Part shown: in pieces, positions 52,783 through 61,260 of the stretch | Layout of the letters: every line of letters begins with the position of its first letter | Position numbering within the stretch: position 1 is the stretch's first letter | Source: an uncultured Robinsoniella sp. | Lineage (GTDB): Bacteria; Bacillota; Clostridia; Lachnospirales; Lachnospiraceae | Assembly (NCBI GenBank): GCA_900539655.1 | Contig: UQCR01000016.1 | Span: 1 to 64,000 of the forward strand | Direction of reading: 5' to 3' | Length of the DNA: 64,000 bases | Translations under genes and position numbers: made by a program | The notes under the pieces: model-generated | The model's database searches: none | What the model saw: only the letters and a program-made list of their open reading frames with translations | Told to the model about the DNA's origin: nothing

Positions 52783-53140
52783 AATAGTTAAGCGCTCAAG
52801 ACCTGATGGGTTAGATGGCAAAAAACCTACTTCCGCTTTATTTAAAGATTTCGGTGGAATTTCGGTAGACCGTGATTTTAAAAGAAGTGAATCAGTCATA
52901 ACAGATTCTTTTAAAAAACGATTCAATAAAAGAATGAAAGGTCTTGTTAAAGTCACAGCCAATACTTGCTATGAAGCTGAAGCATTTGTGATACCCGCAC
53001 CAAGTCAAGATAATCAATTTCATGCACATATATTTGATTCTGAAAAAATGGATAGTTTAGGATCTTTAAAAGCTTTAATGATTGCAGATATGTGCGAATT
53101 AATATATTTTGATGATGATATTGAATGGATAAAACCCTAA
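52745..53140 (+). CDS. Unknown protein, cassette gene 3 (131 aa)
   Basis: ATG at 52745 with GAGGGG 5 nt upstream, inside the end of the previous gene. 131 residues: helical and basic N-terminal half (EEILYRIVKRSRPDG, DGKKPTSALFKDFGGISVDRD) and a beta C-terminal half with HAHIFD. Likely acts with the two preceding proteins. Followed by a terminator of the repeated family. Confidence 0.6.
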   Translation: MENKVHPEEILYRIVKRSRPDGLDGKKPTSALFKDFGGISVDRDFKRSESVITDSFKKRFNKRMKGLVKVTANTCYEAEAFVIPAPSQDNQFHAHIFDSEKMDSLGSLKALMIADMCELIYFDDDIEWIKP

Positions 53141-53172
53141 ATCAATTTGCAATATAAAGAAAAACAAAACTA

Positions 53173-53200
53173 AGAGTCTACCGAAAGGTGGGCTCTTTTA
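53173..53200 (+). terminator. Terminator, copy 2 of a repeated family
   Basis: AGAGTCTACC pairs with GGTGGGCTCT around GAAA, then TTTTA. Confidence 0.75.
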
Positions 53201-53245
53201 TATCGGCAAAATAAAAAAACTTTTTAAACTTAGGAGGATTGGAAA

Positions 53246-53530
53246 ATGAATTGTAAAGAAAATTCCATATATTGTTCAGACGATATTCCCAAAAATTATG
53301 TATATCAAACTAAATTTAGTAAAGATACACAAGAACCAACAGCCACTAAAGAATTACTTGAGGAATGTAAAAAGGTATCTGCAAAGTATCAAAAAGACAG
53401 TAGTCCAGATCCTCTTAAGTGGAAAGATAGAAATGATTTTTTGGAATGGAGAAGAAACATTCTCATTAAATACGAAGAAGCAAAGGAAAGAATGAAGCAG
53501 GAAACAGCTGCATTATTATATCACAAGTAA
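53246..53530 (+). CDS. Hypothetical protein, 94 aa
   Basis: TAGGAGG precedes the ATG. 94 residues: a polar N-terminus (CSDDIPKNYVYQTKFSKD) and a helical C-terminal half with WKDRNDFLEWRRNI. No recognised family. Flanked by two repeated terminators, so it is a monocistronic accessory gene. Confidence 0.6.
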   Translation: MNCKENSIYCSDDIPKNYVYQTKFSKDTQEPTATKELLEECKKVSAKYQKDSSPDPLKWKDRNDFLEWRRNILIKYEEAKERMKQETAALLYHK

Positions 53531-53540
53531 TTAAGTTGGA

Positions 53541-53571
53541 AAGAGTCTATCTATTGGTAGGCTCTTTTTAT
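53541..53571 (+). terminator. Terminator, copy 3 of a repeated family
   Basis: AGAGTCTATC pairs with GGTAGGCTCT around TATT, then TTTTTAT. Confidence 0.75.
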
Positions 53572-53599
53572 ATGACTAAACAGAAAGGATGTGTAGACA

Positions 53600-53818
53600 A
53601 TGTCAGTAAAACAATTAACTAACAAAGAAAATATTCTAAACGAAACAACAGATGCTCAAGATGGCTTCTTTTGTACTCTCACATCATCAGGAGCAGATCA
53701 TCCTGCTTTTGTTATTGCTCCTGATAAAACAGTTGAATTTTTAAGCTGTGATTCAAATGTTCCTTTTAAGCGGGCAATGGAAAGATTTATTAATCATGGA
53801 GGCATAGTCAACAAATGA
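53600..53818 (+). CDS. Hypothetical protein, 72 aa
   Basis: 72 residues, start after GAAAGGATG. Contains FFCTLTSSGADHPAFVIAPDK and ends NHGGIVNK. No family recognised. It is part of a run of small genes leading to the degenerate ATPase, with only a 13-nt gap to the membrane protein that follows. Confidence 0.55.
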   Translation: MSVKQLTNKENILNETTDAQDGFFCTLTSSGADHPAFVIAPDKTVEFLSCDSNVPFKRAMERFINHGGIVNK

Positions 53819-53831
53819 AACGGAGGAATAA

Positions 53832-54029
53832 ATGCTAAATATCTTAATGTTCATTTTTGCTTTTCTACTCTCATTATCTGAAATTTTTTCACTCGTGGCT
53901 AAGCGATATGATTCAAACTGGATATTCGAGAAATGGCATAGAGTCATCCTATTATATTCATTAAGCATAGTAACCTCTGTCGCTTTGTCTTTTTCTTACT
54001 GCCTCGTTGTAAATATATTATCCAGTTAA
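53832..54029 (+). CDS. Small membrane protein, two transmembrane segments
   Basis: 65 residues. Segment 1 about 2-22 (LNILMFIFAFLLSLSEIFSLV); loop KRYDSNWIFEKWHR; segment 2 about 40-62 (VILLYSLSIVTSVALSFSYC). GGAGG upstream. Could be a membrane anchor or effector of the adjacent ATPase cassette, or a holin-like protein. Inference only. Confidence 0.6.
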   Translation: MLNILMFIFAFLLSLSEIFSLVAKRYDSNWIFEKWHRVILLYSLSIVTSVALSFSYCLVVNILSS

Positions 54030-54047
54030 AAGGAGGATTGGCGAATA

Positions 54048-54719
54048 ATGATATCTATTAGATTATTAAAACATAAAATAACATCGTTGGACTACGAAAA
54101 CATTACTATCAATTTCAATAATCAAATTAACGTATTAAGTGGACTTGACGAGTTCACGAGAGCAAATATATTAAATACCATTGGCTCTTGCTGCAATATC
54201 GCAATCAGAGCTGAATACAGTCTTATCCCAACGATCATAGGAAGTATAGAAAGTATGGGGCAATCAGCAAATACATTTGCAGGTATGATCTTGATTAACG
54301 GTATCGACAATTGTCAATTCCCATCTTATCAAGAGTTCATTGACTTATTCAGAGAAACTTTCGCTAAGTCTCAAATTATAGTATCAACCAATCACCCCGG
54401 TATTTTACAATGCTTAAACAGAAATGAATTAATAGCATTAGGAAACGGCGCAGATGGAGACATCTATGTAAAGGATTTGTACCTCAGTGAGTATGGATTA
54501 CAGGGTTGGACACTACAAGAGATATTAACTGATGTTTTAGACATTCCCGACAACTCTTCTATTTTATACAACAAAACTCTTGATCTCTATGACCAATATA
54601 TGAATGAGGATGATGGCAAAAAAGTACTCAAGCAATACCAAATCTTAATAAAAATGCTCCATCCAGCTAACCCCTTACGGAAATTGCTAGATTTACAGGT
54701 TGCTGAATGGTTGGATTAA
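54048..54719 (+). CDS. Degenerate ABC/AAA-type ATPase, short form
   Basis: 223 residues, AAGGAGG upstream. The fold order of SMC/OLD-like ABC ATPases can be followed: INVLSGLDEFTRANILNTIG where the Walker A P-loop should be, MILINGIDNC at Walker B with the DE pair lost, IIVSTNHPGIL at the H-loop, and a C-terminal LQEILTDVLDIPD as in AAA_23-like ATPases. The Walker A lysine and the catalytic Glu are absent, and the coiled-coil insert is missing. It may therefore bind without hydrolysing ATP. Such ATPases often occur in defence systems. Confidence 0.55.
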   Translation: MISIRLLKHKITSLDYENITINFNNQINVLSGLDEFTRANILNTIGSCCNIAIRAEYSLIPTIIGSIESMGQSANTFAGMILINGIDNCQFPSYQEFIDLFRETFAKSQIIVSTNHPGILQCLNRNELIALGNGADGDIYVKDLYLSEYGLQGWTLQEILTDVLDIPDNSSILYNKTLDLYDQYMNEDDGKKVLKQYQILIKMLHPANPLRKLLDLQVAEWLD

Positions 54720-54828
54720 AGATAAAAGTACAGAGGCAGAAATGTGATCAGATTACATAGGAGAATTATAAAAATGAACACGATGAAACTAGCATTTTAT
54801 TGGTAAAAAGCGAAAGGAAAGATGAGCA

Positions 54829-55203
54829 ATGGCGCGGAAAAATTTATCGAGATTAGAAAGACTCATTAAACATTTTATGACCCCTGAAGAGCAGGAAAGT
54901 TTTTGGAAAGAAATAAAACATTATAGTCCTGGAGACTGGGTTTATCCAACTTTATTACAACATGCTTTAAATATAGACTTCTATCGTATATATAGAATTC
55001 TAGATACTTTGGAAAAGGCTTCTATTCTTACATCATATTTTAAAGTAATTTGTCCAGATAGCGCAGATACAATTTTATATAAGTCAATCAATGAATTGCC
55101 AGTAACAATAAACTATAAGTGCTGTGCCCAACCAATTGACGTGGTGAAGAATACATTTTTAATATATAAAGTAAACGAAAGGGGCTGTAATGCCATTTGT
55201 TGA
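54829..55203 (+). CDS. Winged-helix-like protein, ATPase cassette gene 2
   Basis: 124 residues. The N-terminal ~95 residues (SRLERLIKHFMTPEEQESFW, WVYPTLLQHALNIDFYRIYRILDTLEKASILTSYF) read as a winged helix, with helices and a C-terminal beta wing. It ends in a Cys-containing tail that overlaps the next gene by 14 nt. Lies 109 nt after the degenerate ATPase. It may be the regulator or adaptor of the cassette. Confidence 0.55.
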   Translation: MARKNLSRLERLIKHFMTPEEQESFWKEIKHYSPGDWVYPTLLQHALNIDFYRIYRILDTLEKASILTSYFKVICPDSADTILYKSINELPVTINYKCCAQPIDVVKNTFLIYKVNERGCNAIC

Positions 55204-55729
55204 GTTAAACGTCCAGAAAGAAATCATTAATAGAATAAGCTACGTTAGGACAAAATTGTTTTGGAAAATGGATGCCGGTGCAAGAAAAATTCACTGTATA
55301 TCATATGATAGCAGTATCGATTATTATGCATTCCTTCGCAACTGTCATGATCATGGCTATAAACAAGTCATAATTTCTTCTGAAGTAATGATACAACTTA
55401 TTCGAGAGGCTTGTCTTGGAAAAGGATATAAAATTACGAAGATTGAATTTGATGAAGAAGATGTTCCATTAGAGGAAGAAATACAAGTTATTTTACATTT
55501 AATGGATAGGAATCCAGCTTATTTTTGTGATTTGGTCAATAAACTAAATTTCTTAGCTGAAAGATCATCTATAGGTGTAAAGAGAGTTTATATTAGAGGG
55601 CTATATGCAGCGGATTATATCGAGAGTTATTTTCTTCAATCAAACTGTATTATTGGAATTAATAAAGAATCTTTCTCTCAGATTTCCTCTAATATAAGTT
55701 GTTGTATAGAAAAGGTTTTTTATGTATAG
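55190..55729 (+). CDS. Unknown protein, ATPase cassette gene 3 (179 aa)
   Basis: ATG at 55190 with AAAGGGG 7 nt upstream. 179 residues, mixed alpha/beta with IHCISYDSSIDYYAFLRNCH, HGYKQVIISSEVMIQLIREAC and acidic FDEEDVPLEEE. The alternating strands and helices suggest a Rossmann-like or nuclease-like fold, but no catalytic set was recognised. Overlap with the preceding gene says they act together. Confidence 0.55.
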   Translation: MPFVELNVQKEIINRISYVRTKLFWKMDAGARKIHCISYDSSIDYYAFLRNCHDHGYKQVIISSEVMIQLIREACLGKGYKITKIEFDEEDVPLEEEIQVILHLMDRNPAYFCDLVNKLNFLAERSSIGVKRVYIRGLYAADYIESYFLQSNCIIGINKESFSQISSNISCCIEKVFYV

Positions 55730-55836
55730 GGACTGACATAGCCATAAACAGGCTTTATTTCTACTTATAAATTAAAAAATGCCTTAAAACATAGATTATT
55801 TTTAATGGGGCCCCGTAATAATGAAAAGAGGATCTT

Positions 55837-55977
55837 ATGGAAAACGAAAATTTAAATGTTTTTAACCTATCCACCGATAAGCAAATAAAATACGATTACT
55901 TAATTGGCTCAGGCGAAAAAGTAATATTCGGTATAGATTATATAGAATTTAAAGATCTAAAGGATCAAAGTAAATAA
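55837..55977 (+). CDS. Small hypothetical protein, 46 aa
   Basis: ATG at 55837 has AAGAGGA 5-6 nt upstream. 46 acidic residues (MENENLNVFNLSTDKQIKYD...). Followed by a terminator hairpin at 55988-56012. Just upstream, GGGGCCCC is a palindrome. Small but well placed for translation. Confidence 0.5.
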   Translation: MENENLNVFNLSTDKQIKYDYLIGSGEKVIFGIDYIEFKDLKDQSK

Positions 55978-55987
55978 AACTTAAACT

Positions 55988-56014
55988 GACCAGCAAACAC
56001 GCTGGTCTTTTTTA
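55988..56014 (+). terminator. Intrinsic terminator
   Basis: GACCAGC (55988-55994) pairs with GCTGGTC (56001-56007), loop AAACAC, then TTTTTT. Confidence 0.8.
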
Positions 56015-56049
56015 ATACCCAAAAACAGGAAAGAAAGAGGAATATAACT

Positions 56050-56505
56050 ATGACAAAAACATTAACAAACGGAGATATCGTAACAATCTACAAAGCACTC
56101 AATGACGCATCTTCCTTTATGAAGAACAGTGCGATTAAGCTGCCATCAGGAATGATGTGGTCGCTTAGAAAAAATATGAAAGCCCTCTCTCCCATCTTCG
56201 AATTAATTTCTGAAACGGAAAAGGAATTATTTCAAGAATGTATGAAGCCAGAATTTCTACAGGAAGTCACTGATGACCAGGGCAATAAACAGCAACAGAT
56301 CAAACAGGAATTTATGCAGGAATTTGTTGCAGCTGTAAATGTAAAAATCAGTGAACTTTCATTGCAGAAAAATGAGGTTGTTCTGGATGCAATTCAAGAA
56401 AGCGATATAGAGAAATTTGTAACTGATTATGATGGAAAGATTTCTATGCCCGAATTGGATGCATTAGAGTTTTTCATCGCACCAACAGAAAAGGAGGACA
56501 AATAA
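56050..56505 (+). CDS. Hypothetical late protein, 151 aa
   Basis: GAAAGAGG precedes the ATG. 151 residues, helical, with repeated Lys/Glu segments and QQQIKQEFMQEFVAAVNVKISEL. One nt separates it from the 299-aa gene, so the pair is an operon. No family recognised; position before lysis genes suggests an accessory virion or lysis protein. Confidence 0.6.
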   Translation: MTKTLTNGDIVTIYKALNDASSFMKNSAIKLPSGMMWSLRKNMKALSPIFELISETEKELFQECMKPEFLQEVTDDQGNKQQQIKQEFMQEFVAAVNVKISELSLQKNEVVLDAIQESDIEKFVTDYDGKISMPELDALEFFIAPTEKEDK

Positions 56506-56506
56506 T

Positions 56507-57406
56507 ATGGAAACATTGGAAAAATTAAAAGTCAACGGCATATCTGAGTTTGATTGTTTCTTCATCAATGACACTATGCCAGATATGTTTGAAGCCGTTA
56601 TCAAATCGGAAGACTACTCTTCTGTCGTAAAAGAATTCAGCAGTATTGAAAAACTGGAGATTCTTGACGTAAATGGTTTAGTCAGAAAGATGACAACTGC
56701 TTTCAGCACATTAAAAGAAGTCAAAGCTATCTTCAACATGTACACGGACGAGGATGGTAAATTTATTACGCCTTTCCGAATCAGCTTAGCGCCACATGAT
56801 TTAAAAGAACAGGTTGATAAATTAGAAAAACAGGTAAATCCTGTCATTGACGAAAGTGCAATGTCACTGGACGAATTTAAAGCTTATAAAATTAAGCAGC
56901 TTGGTAAAGTTTGTACCTCAGCTATTTATTCGGGCACAGAAGTAGAAACATCAAAAGGAAAAGAAATGTTCAGTTACAACTTAGAGGATCAGTCTAATTT
57001 AAAGGATCTTTTTGCCACCGCTACTGCTACTGGATTGGGTTGTCCGTATCATCCCAACTCTGGAAGCTGTGTGATTTACACGGCTGAGGACATTGTAGCG
57101 ATTTATCTATCTTTATCAGCCCATAAACTTTATCACACTACTTATGCCAATGCGCTTAATACATATATCCGAGATTTGTATGATAAGGCTGAAATCAAAA
57201 AAGTAACCTATGGACAGGAAGTAACAGGCACGTATAAGGAAAATATGGACGCTGCTCTTGCCCAGGGTGAATTAGCGCTGAAAGCTCTTTTAAGTGGCAA
57301 TACAACGCCTGAACCAGAGGAACCTACTAATCCTGAAGTTCCACCGGAAGAAAATACTCCACCAGAAAGCGGTGACGCCAATGCAGACAGTGATAAAACT
57401 AATTAA
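56507..57406 (+). CDS. Hypothetical late protein, 299 aa, with acidic Pro-rich tail
   Basis: 299 residues. A mixed helical and beta body (to about 255) contains a Cys near CTSAIYSG and GLGCPYHPNSGSCVIY. The last ~45 residues are Pro/Glu-rich (TTPEPEEPTNPEVPPEENTP). The gene overlaps the next start by 26 nt. No family recognised. Confidence 0.6.
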   Translation: METLEKLKVNGISEFDCFFINDTMPDMFEAVIKSEDYSSVVKEFSSIEKLEILDVNGLVRKMTTAFSTLKEVKAIFNMYTDEDGKFITPFRISLAPHDLKEQVDKLEKQVNPVIDESAMSLDEFKAYKIKQLGKVCTSAIYSGTEVETSKGKEMFSYNLEDQSNLKDLFATATATGLGCPYHPNSGSCVIYTAEDIVAIYLSLSAHKLYHTTYANALNTYIRDLYDKAEIKKVTYGQEVTGTYKENMDAALAQGELALKALLSGNTTPEPEEPTNPEVPPEENTPPESGDANADSDKTN

Positions 57407-57854
57407 GATTACGCTCAAATATCTATTCATTGCAGCATTTTGTGGATTAATTTACTCAGGGATTGAACTTTTGTGGCGTGGCAGGACTGCGCCCGAGATG
57501 TTCTTTTTAGCTGGCATATGCGGATTATTTATCTGCTGGCTTAACAACATCTTTACGTATGAGCTAGATTATCTTCTGCAAATCATTGTTTGTGGAATAT
57601 TCTGTACCGGTGCGGAATGGATCTGTGGCTTACTGTTTAACAAGGATTATCATATCTGGGATTACCGTGGACTGCCTTTGTCTTCCTTAGATGGGCAGGT
57701 ATGTCTGCTGTTCTCTCTGGCTTGGTGTCTTATAGCTGCTTTTGCCATTCCCCTGTTGGATTGGATAGAGTGGAAAATATTTAAGTATAAAGAAGATACG
57801 CCCCCTTATTACATGGTTTTGGGCAGGAAAATATTTGAATTTAAGAAAGGGTGA
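57381..57854 (+). CDS. Integral membrane protein, CmpB/ABC-transporter type IV-like
   Basis: ATG at 57381 starts inside the previous gene; an upstream in-frame ATG at 57294 is deeper in it and unlikely. 157 residues, with about four transmembrane segments (YLFIAAFCGLIYSGIELLW, FLAGICGLFICWLNNIF, LLQIIVCGIFCTGAEWIC, VCLLFSLAWCLIAAFAIP). The motif WDYRGLPLSSLDGQVCL is typical of the CmpB-like family. In phage lysis regions this family may act as a holin-like membrane protein; inference. Confidence 0.72.
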   Translation: MQTVIKLIKITLKYLFIAAFCGLIYSGIELLWRGRTAPEMFFLAGICGLFICWLNNIFTYELDYLLQIIVCGIFCTGAEWICGLLFNKDYHIWDYRGLPLSSLDGQVCLLFSLAWCLIAAFAIPLLDWIEWKIFKYKEDTPPYYMVLGRKIFEFKKG

Positions 57855-57864
57855 GGTGTATGAA

Positions 57865-58422
57865 ATGCCAGAATTTTTGCAGCTATTTGGAGAAGTAACA
57901 ATTGCACAGATTTTTACAATGATTATTGCTATCGGAGCTATTTCAGGATTGATTTTAAAATATAATTCTAAATTTGACTCCTGGTATGAAAAACGGAAAC
58001 ATAATAAAAAGGTATTGACTGAATTTGATGAAACTATTCAGTCGTTATCCCAGAAGCAGAAACAGGATATGGCACGTTCTAATCAGATGGATTTAGAGAT
58101 CAAAAAGGAGTTGGAAAAGCTTGTTGAAAAGATTAATGTTATATCCCAAATGCTTTTGGAATCTAACCAAAATACAGATAATCGATTTGAGGAGATGCAG
58201 GAAAAAATGGACGTTAGTGAACGGCTAAAATTAAAAGACAGGATCTCTCAGGTTTACAGATACCATCATGCTAAGGGTGAATGGACAACAATGGACAAAG
58301 AATCTTTTCACGGCTTAATCTTAGATTACGAAAACCACGGAGGACAAAACAGCTTTATCCATGAAATCTGTGAGCCAGAATCATGCACCTGGAAAATTAT
58401 CGATATGAAAGAGGAGGACTAA
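57865..58422 (+). CDS. Membrane-anchored coiled-coil protein (185 aa)
   Basis: ATG at 57865 has GAGGTG upstream; it starts 10 nt after the previous stop. Residues ~10-32 form one transmembrane segment (IFTMIIAIGAISGLILKY). The cytosolic or external part is helical coiled coil with EFDETIQSLSQKQKQDMARS and a C-terminal domain (SQVYRYHHAKGEWTTMDKE). It is probably a lysis-module membrane partner. Confidence 0.65.
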   Translation: MPEFLQLFGEVTIAQIFTMIIAIGAISGLILKYNSKFDSWYEKRKHNKKVLTEFDETIQSLSQKQKQDMARSNQMDLEIKKELEKLVEKINVISQMLLESNQNTDNRFEEMQEKMDVSERLKLKDRISQVYRYHHAKGEWTTMDKESFHGLILDYENHGGQNSFIHEICEPESCTWKIIDMKEED

Positions 58423-58425
58423 TAT

Positions 58426-58740
58426 ATGAACCAGATTATTACATATTTACCCGTATTAGCTATTGTGATGGCTATAAATATTGCGCTGGGAATGTACTAC
58501 CAGATCGGGAAACAGAATTTTAAATTTGATAAGGCTAAATTTATCAATGGCATTATCAAAGCTGCCATCTTAGGATTATCTGCTGTTGGATTGGCATACT
58601 GCTTCGATGTGGTGGATTTGACATCTGTAGGGATTACACCACTGCTTGTGATTCAGACTGCGATTATTACTTATGCCGGTAAGGATCTGATTAATTTTGG
58701 AAAGATATTGGGAGTTACAGTACAGACTAAGAGAGATTAA
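58426..58740 (+). CDS. Phage holin candidate, 104 aa
   Basis: 104 residues, GAGGAGG upstream, 3 nt after the previous stop. About three hydrophobic segments (YLPVLAIVMAINIALGMYYQ, FINGIIKAAILGLSAVGLAY, GITPLLVIQTAIITYAG) with short loops and a basic end. Size and topology fit a holin. It lies before the protease and endolysin genes. No family motif is decisive. Confidence 0.68.
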   Translation: MNQIITYLPVLAIVMAINIALGMYYQIGKQNFKFDKAKFINGIIKAAILGLSAVGLAYCFDVVDLTSVGITPLLVIQTAIITYAGKDLINFGKILGVTVQTKRD

Positions 58741-58745
58741 TCACG

Positions 58746-58774
58746 AAAATACATACCCTCTGTATTTTTTTCTA
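58746..58774 (+). terminator. Terminator after the holin candidate
   Basis: AAATACA pairs with TGTATTT, followed by TTTT. Confidence 0.65.
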
Positions 58775-58869
58775 ATAAGTATTGCAAAAACATTATATTC
58801 CTCAAAATGCTTATGTTCTTTTTTTGCATACTAAACATATAATATAGAAAATAATTCAGGGAAAAATTC

Positions 58870-60624
58870 ATGAAATGTAATCAAAATGTTGCTTCTGAAG
58901 AGTTTGCTGATTTTATCATATCAAACAACAATTTCAATCTAAATGATATACTTCAGAAAAATCCTTCCACATGCGGTGATTTTGTTGACAGTCAATTTTC
59001 TATTATATATGTTCCCATGCAGGAAGCCGCCCCGATTACTACCGAAAAATATGAATATTATTCAATCCCCAATCTTTATACCACCCTGGATACATCCAGC
59101 ATGGAAGCATCCGGTATATTGGAAACCATTGAACAGCCTCTTTTGAACCTACGGGGTCAGGGAACGATCATTGGTTTTATTGATACCGGAATAGACTATC
59201 AAAATCCACTATTCCGGCTTTCAGATGGCAGATCACGTATTTTGGGCATTTGGGATCAGACCTTACCGTCTTTGGAAATTCCCCAGAAATTACCGCCGGG
59301 AATACCAGGTATCACTGTAAATGACACCATTATTTATGGAACAGAATTTACGAATACCGAAATTAATGAAGCTCTGGCGTCCGAAAATCCATTAGAGTTA
59401 GTTCCAAGTACAGACACCAACGGACATGGAACCTTTCTGGCTGGCATAGCCGCAGGTACACAATCACCAAATGGAGATTTTATCGGAGCAGCGCCGGAAT
59501 GTAATATCGCAGTAGTTAAACTTAAACCCGCAAAACAATATTTACGGGATTACTACTTAATACAAGATACTGCTGATGCATATCAGGAAAATGATATTAT
59601 GATGGGAATTAAATATCTGACTCTTATATCTACCCGATATAAAATGCCATTGATCATTTGTCTCGGACTTGGGACTAACATGGGAAGTCATGAAGGAACA
59701 TCCCCGCTTGGACTGCTGTTAAGAAGATTAAATTTAACCACTGGATTTGCATCTGTTGTATCTGCTGGGAATGAAGTGGGAATGTACCATCACTTTCTGG
59801 GTGACATTCAGGCGGACATGGAATATGAAGATGTGGAAATAACGGTAGGGCCAAATGAAAAAGGCTTTACCGCCGAACTATGGGCATCCCCACCAGAACT
59901 TTATACTGTTGGATTTGTATCGCCAACAGGTCAAATAATACAACGCATTCCCTTGAACGAGGACAGGGATAACTTTGTAAATTTCACATTGGAAAACACA
60001 CAGCTTACGGTTCATTACGATATCTCCGAATTGGGTTCTGGCAGTCAGTTTATTACTATGAGATTTCAATCTCCAACACCTGGAGTATGGCGAATCCGAG
60101 TATATAATTATCTTTTCATTACCGGTAATTACCATATTTGGCTGCCAATTACAGGATTTATTTCCCACGAAACCATTTTTTTGAAACCAAATCCATTTAC
60201 TACAATTACAGAACCTGCAAATGCTTATAGTTGTATTACTGTAGGTGCCTATAACCATCGGGATAGCAGTCTTTATATCCATTCCAGTTATGGTAATAAC
60301 CGAATTCAATTTGAAAAACCGAATATTGTTGCACCAGGTGTAAATGTCTATGGGCCTTCCATCTCTAGGAACTCTACTGAATCAGGATTCTCAATGACAT
60401 ATGATACTGGAACTTCCGTGGCTGCAGCCCATGTGGCAGGTGCCGCAGCCGATTTAATGACTTGGGGAATCGTGCAGGGGAATAATCCAGGTATGAATGC
60501 AAACTCTATCCGAACCTATTTAATCCGTGGTGCTGACCGGAATCCTGCATATGTTTATCCGAACAGGGAGTGGGGTATGGGTACGCTCAATCTCTATCAG
60601 ACGATTCTCAGACTTCATGAGTAA
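58870..60624 (+). CDS. Subtilisin-like serine protease (S8 family, no signal peptide)
   Basis: 584 residues with the S8 triad: Asp in GFIDTGIDYQ (near 99), His in TNGHGTFLAG (near 188), Ser in TGTSVAAAHVAGA (near 518), and an oxyanion Asn region near SAGNEVG. A large insert domain near 320-440 is beta-rich, like bacterial Csp/S8 relatives. No signal peptide, so it is cytosolic or released at lysis. An AT-rich -10-like TATAAT lies upstream. It is unusual in a lysis module; it may cut a phage or host protein. Confidence 0.85.
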   Translation: MKCNQNVASEEFADFIISNNNFNLNDILQKNPSTCGDFVDSQFSIIYVPMQEAAPITTEKYEYYSIPNLYTTLDTSSMEASGILETIEQPLLNLRGQGTIIGFIDTGIDYQNPLFRLSDGRSRILGIWDQTLPSLEIPQKLPPGIPGITVNDTIIYGTEFTNTEINEALASENPLELVPSTDTNGHGTFLAGIAAGTQSPNGDFIGAAPECNIAVVKLKPAKQYLRDYYLIQDTADAYQENDIMMGIKYLTLISTRYKMPLIICLGLGTNMGSHEGTSPLGLLLRRLNLTTGFASVVSAGNEVGMYHHFLGDIQADMEYEDVEITVGPNEKGFTAELWASPPELYTVGFVSPTGQIIQRIPLNEDRDNFVNFTLENTQLTVHYDISELGSGSQFITMRFQSPTPGVWRIRVYNYLFITGNYHIWLPITGFISHETIFLKPNPFTTITEPANAYSCITVGAYNHRDSSLYIHSSYGNNRIQFEKPNIVAPGVNVYGPSISRNSTESGFSMTYDTGTSVAAAHVAGAAADLMTWGIVQGNNPGMNANSIRTYLIRGADRNPAYVYPNREWGMGTLNLYQTILRLHE

Positions 60625-60668
60625 ATATCTTAAAACTAAATAGTTGAAACAAAAACAATCTATCTGTC

Positions 60669-60700
60669 TTCGGGCGGTACTTCGGTACTGCTCTTTTTTA
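60669..60700 (+). terminator. Terminator after the subtilisin-like gene
   Basis: GCGGTAC pairs with GTACTGC around TTCG, followed by TCTTTTTT. Confidence 0.8.
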
Positions 60701-60717
60701 ATGTAAAGGAGGAAATA

Positions 60718-61260
60718 ATGGCTTATACAAGAACAAAATACGGTGATCACGTAAATGAAAGCTCTTTGAGTGAATTTATATGTGACAAAATAGCCGATGT
60801 AAATGATCTTCCAAGCTCAGCAGGATCAAACGGAAAACATACCTGTGCCATAGGATCAACAGCCGAGGTAATAGAAGATGGCAGTAAATATATTTTAAAC
60901 AATCAAAATCAATGGGTATTGAAGGATTCTCCCCAGAACTCTTCTACTACTCCAGAAACTGGGGAACCACTCACAAAACCAAAATTATTTAGATTACCTA
61001 CTGTAGCAAACACAAAACTTATCTTTGAATTTGATGTAACTGGCTATGAGTTTTCGGTTGCTAACTTCACAGATGGCGATATCTATGTAGCTTACACATC
61101 AGATACAGCTAACAGTGAATCCTGGTTAATACCTGCCGAATGTGCATCCACGATTACCATCAGAAAAGGAACAAAATTACATGGCACTCAAACAGTCGTA
61201 GTTGCGCCAGTTTCTACGTCTGGAAAGGGGGTACAGGTACAATGCTTGGATTGGAAGTAA
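60718..61260 (+). CDS. Hypothetical late protein, 180 aa, carbohydrate- or beta-domain type
   Basis: AAGGAGG upstream. 180 residues with a linker (SSTTPETGEPLTKPKL) and a C-terminal beta domain (YEFSVANFTDGDIYVAYTSD). Likely a decorating or fibre-associated virion protein, but no family was recognised. Its stop overlaps the next start. Confidence 0.55.
   Translation: MAYTRTKYGDHVNESSLSEFICDKIADVNDLPSSAGSNGKHTCAIGSTAEVIEDGSKYILNNQNQWVLKDSPQNSSTTPETGEPLTKPKLFRLPTVANTKLIFEFDVTGYEFSVANFTDGDIYVAYTSDTANSESWLIPAECASTITIRKGTKLHGTQTVVVAPVSTSGKGVQVQCLDWK

Noticed and set aside
54048..54719. Active OLD/RecF-type ATPase
   Set aside because: The P-loop lysine and the Walker B glutamate are absent, so an active ATPase call is not supported.
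54774..54806. Nine-residue leader peptide before the winged-helix gene
   Set aside because: The frame is very short, and no attenuator hairpin supports a regulatory peptide.
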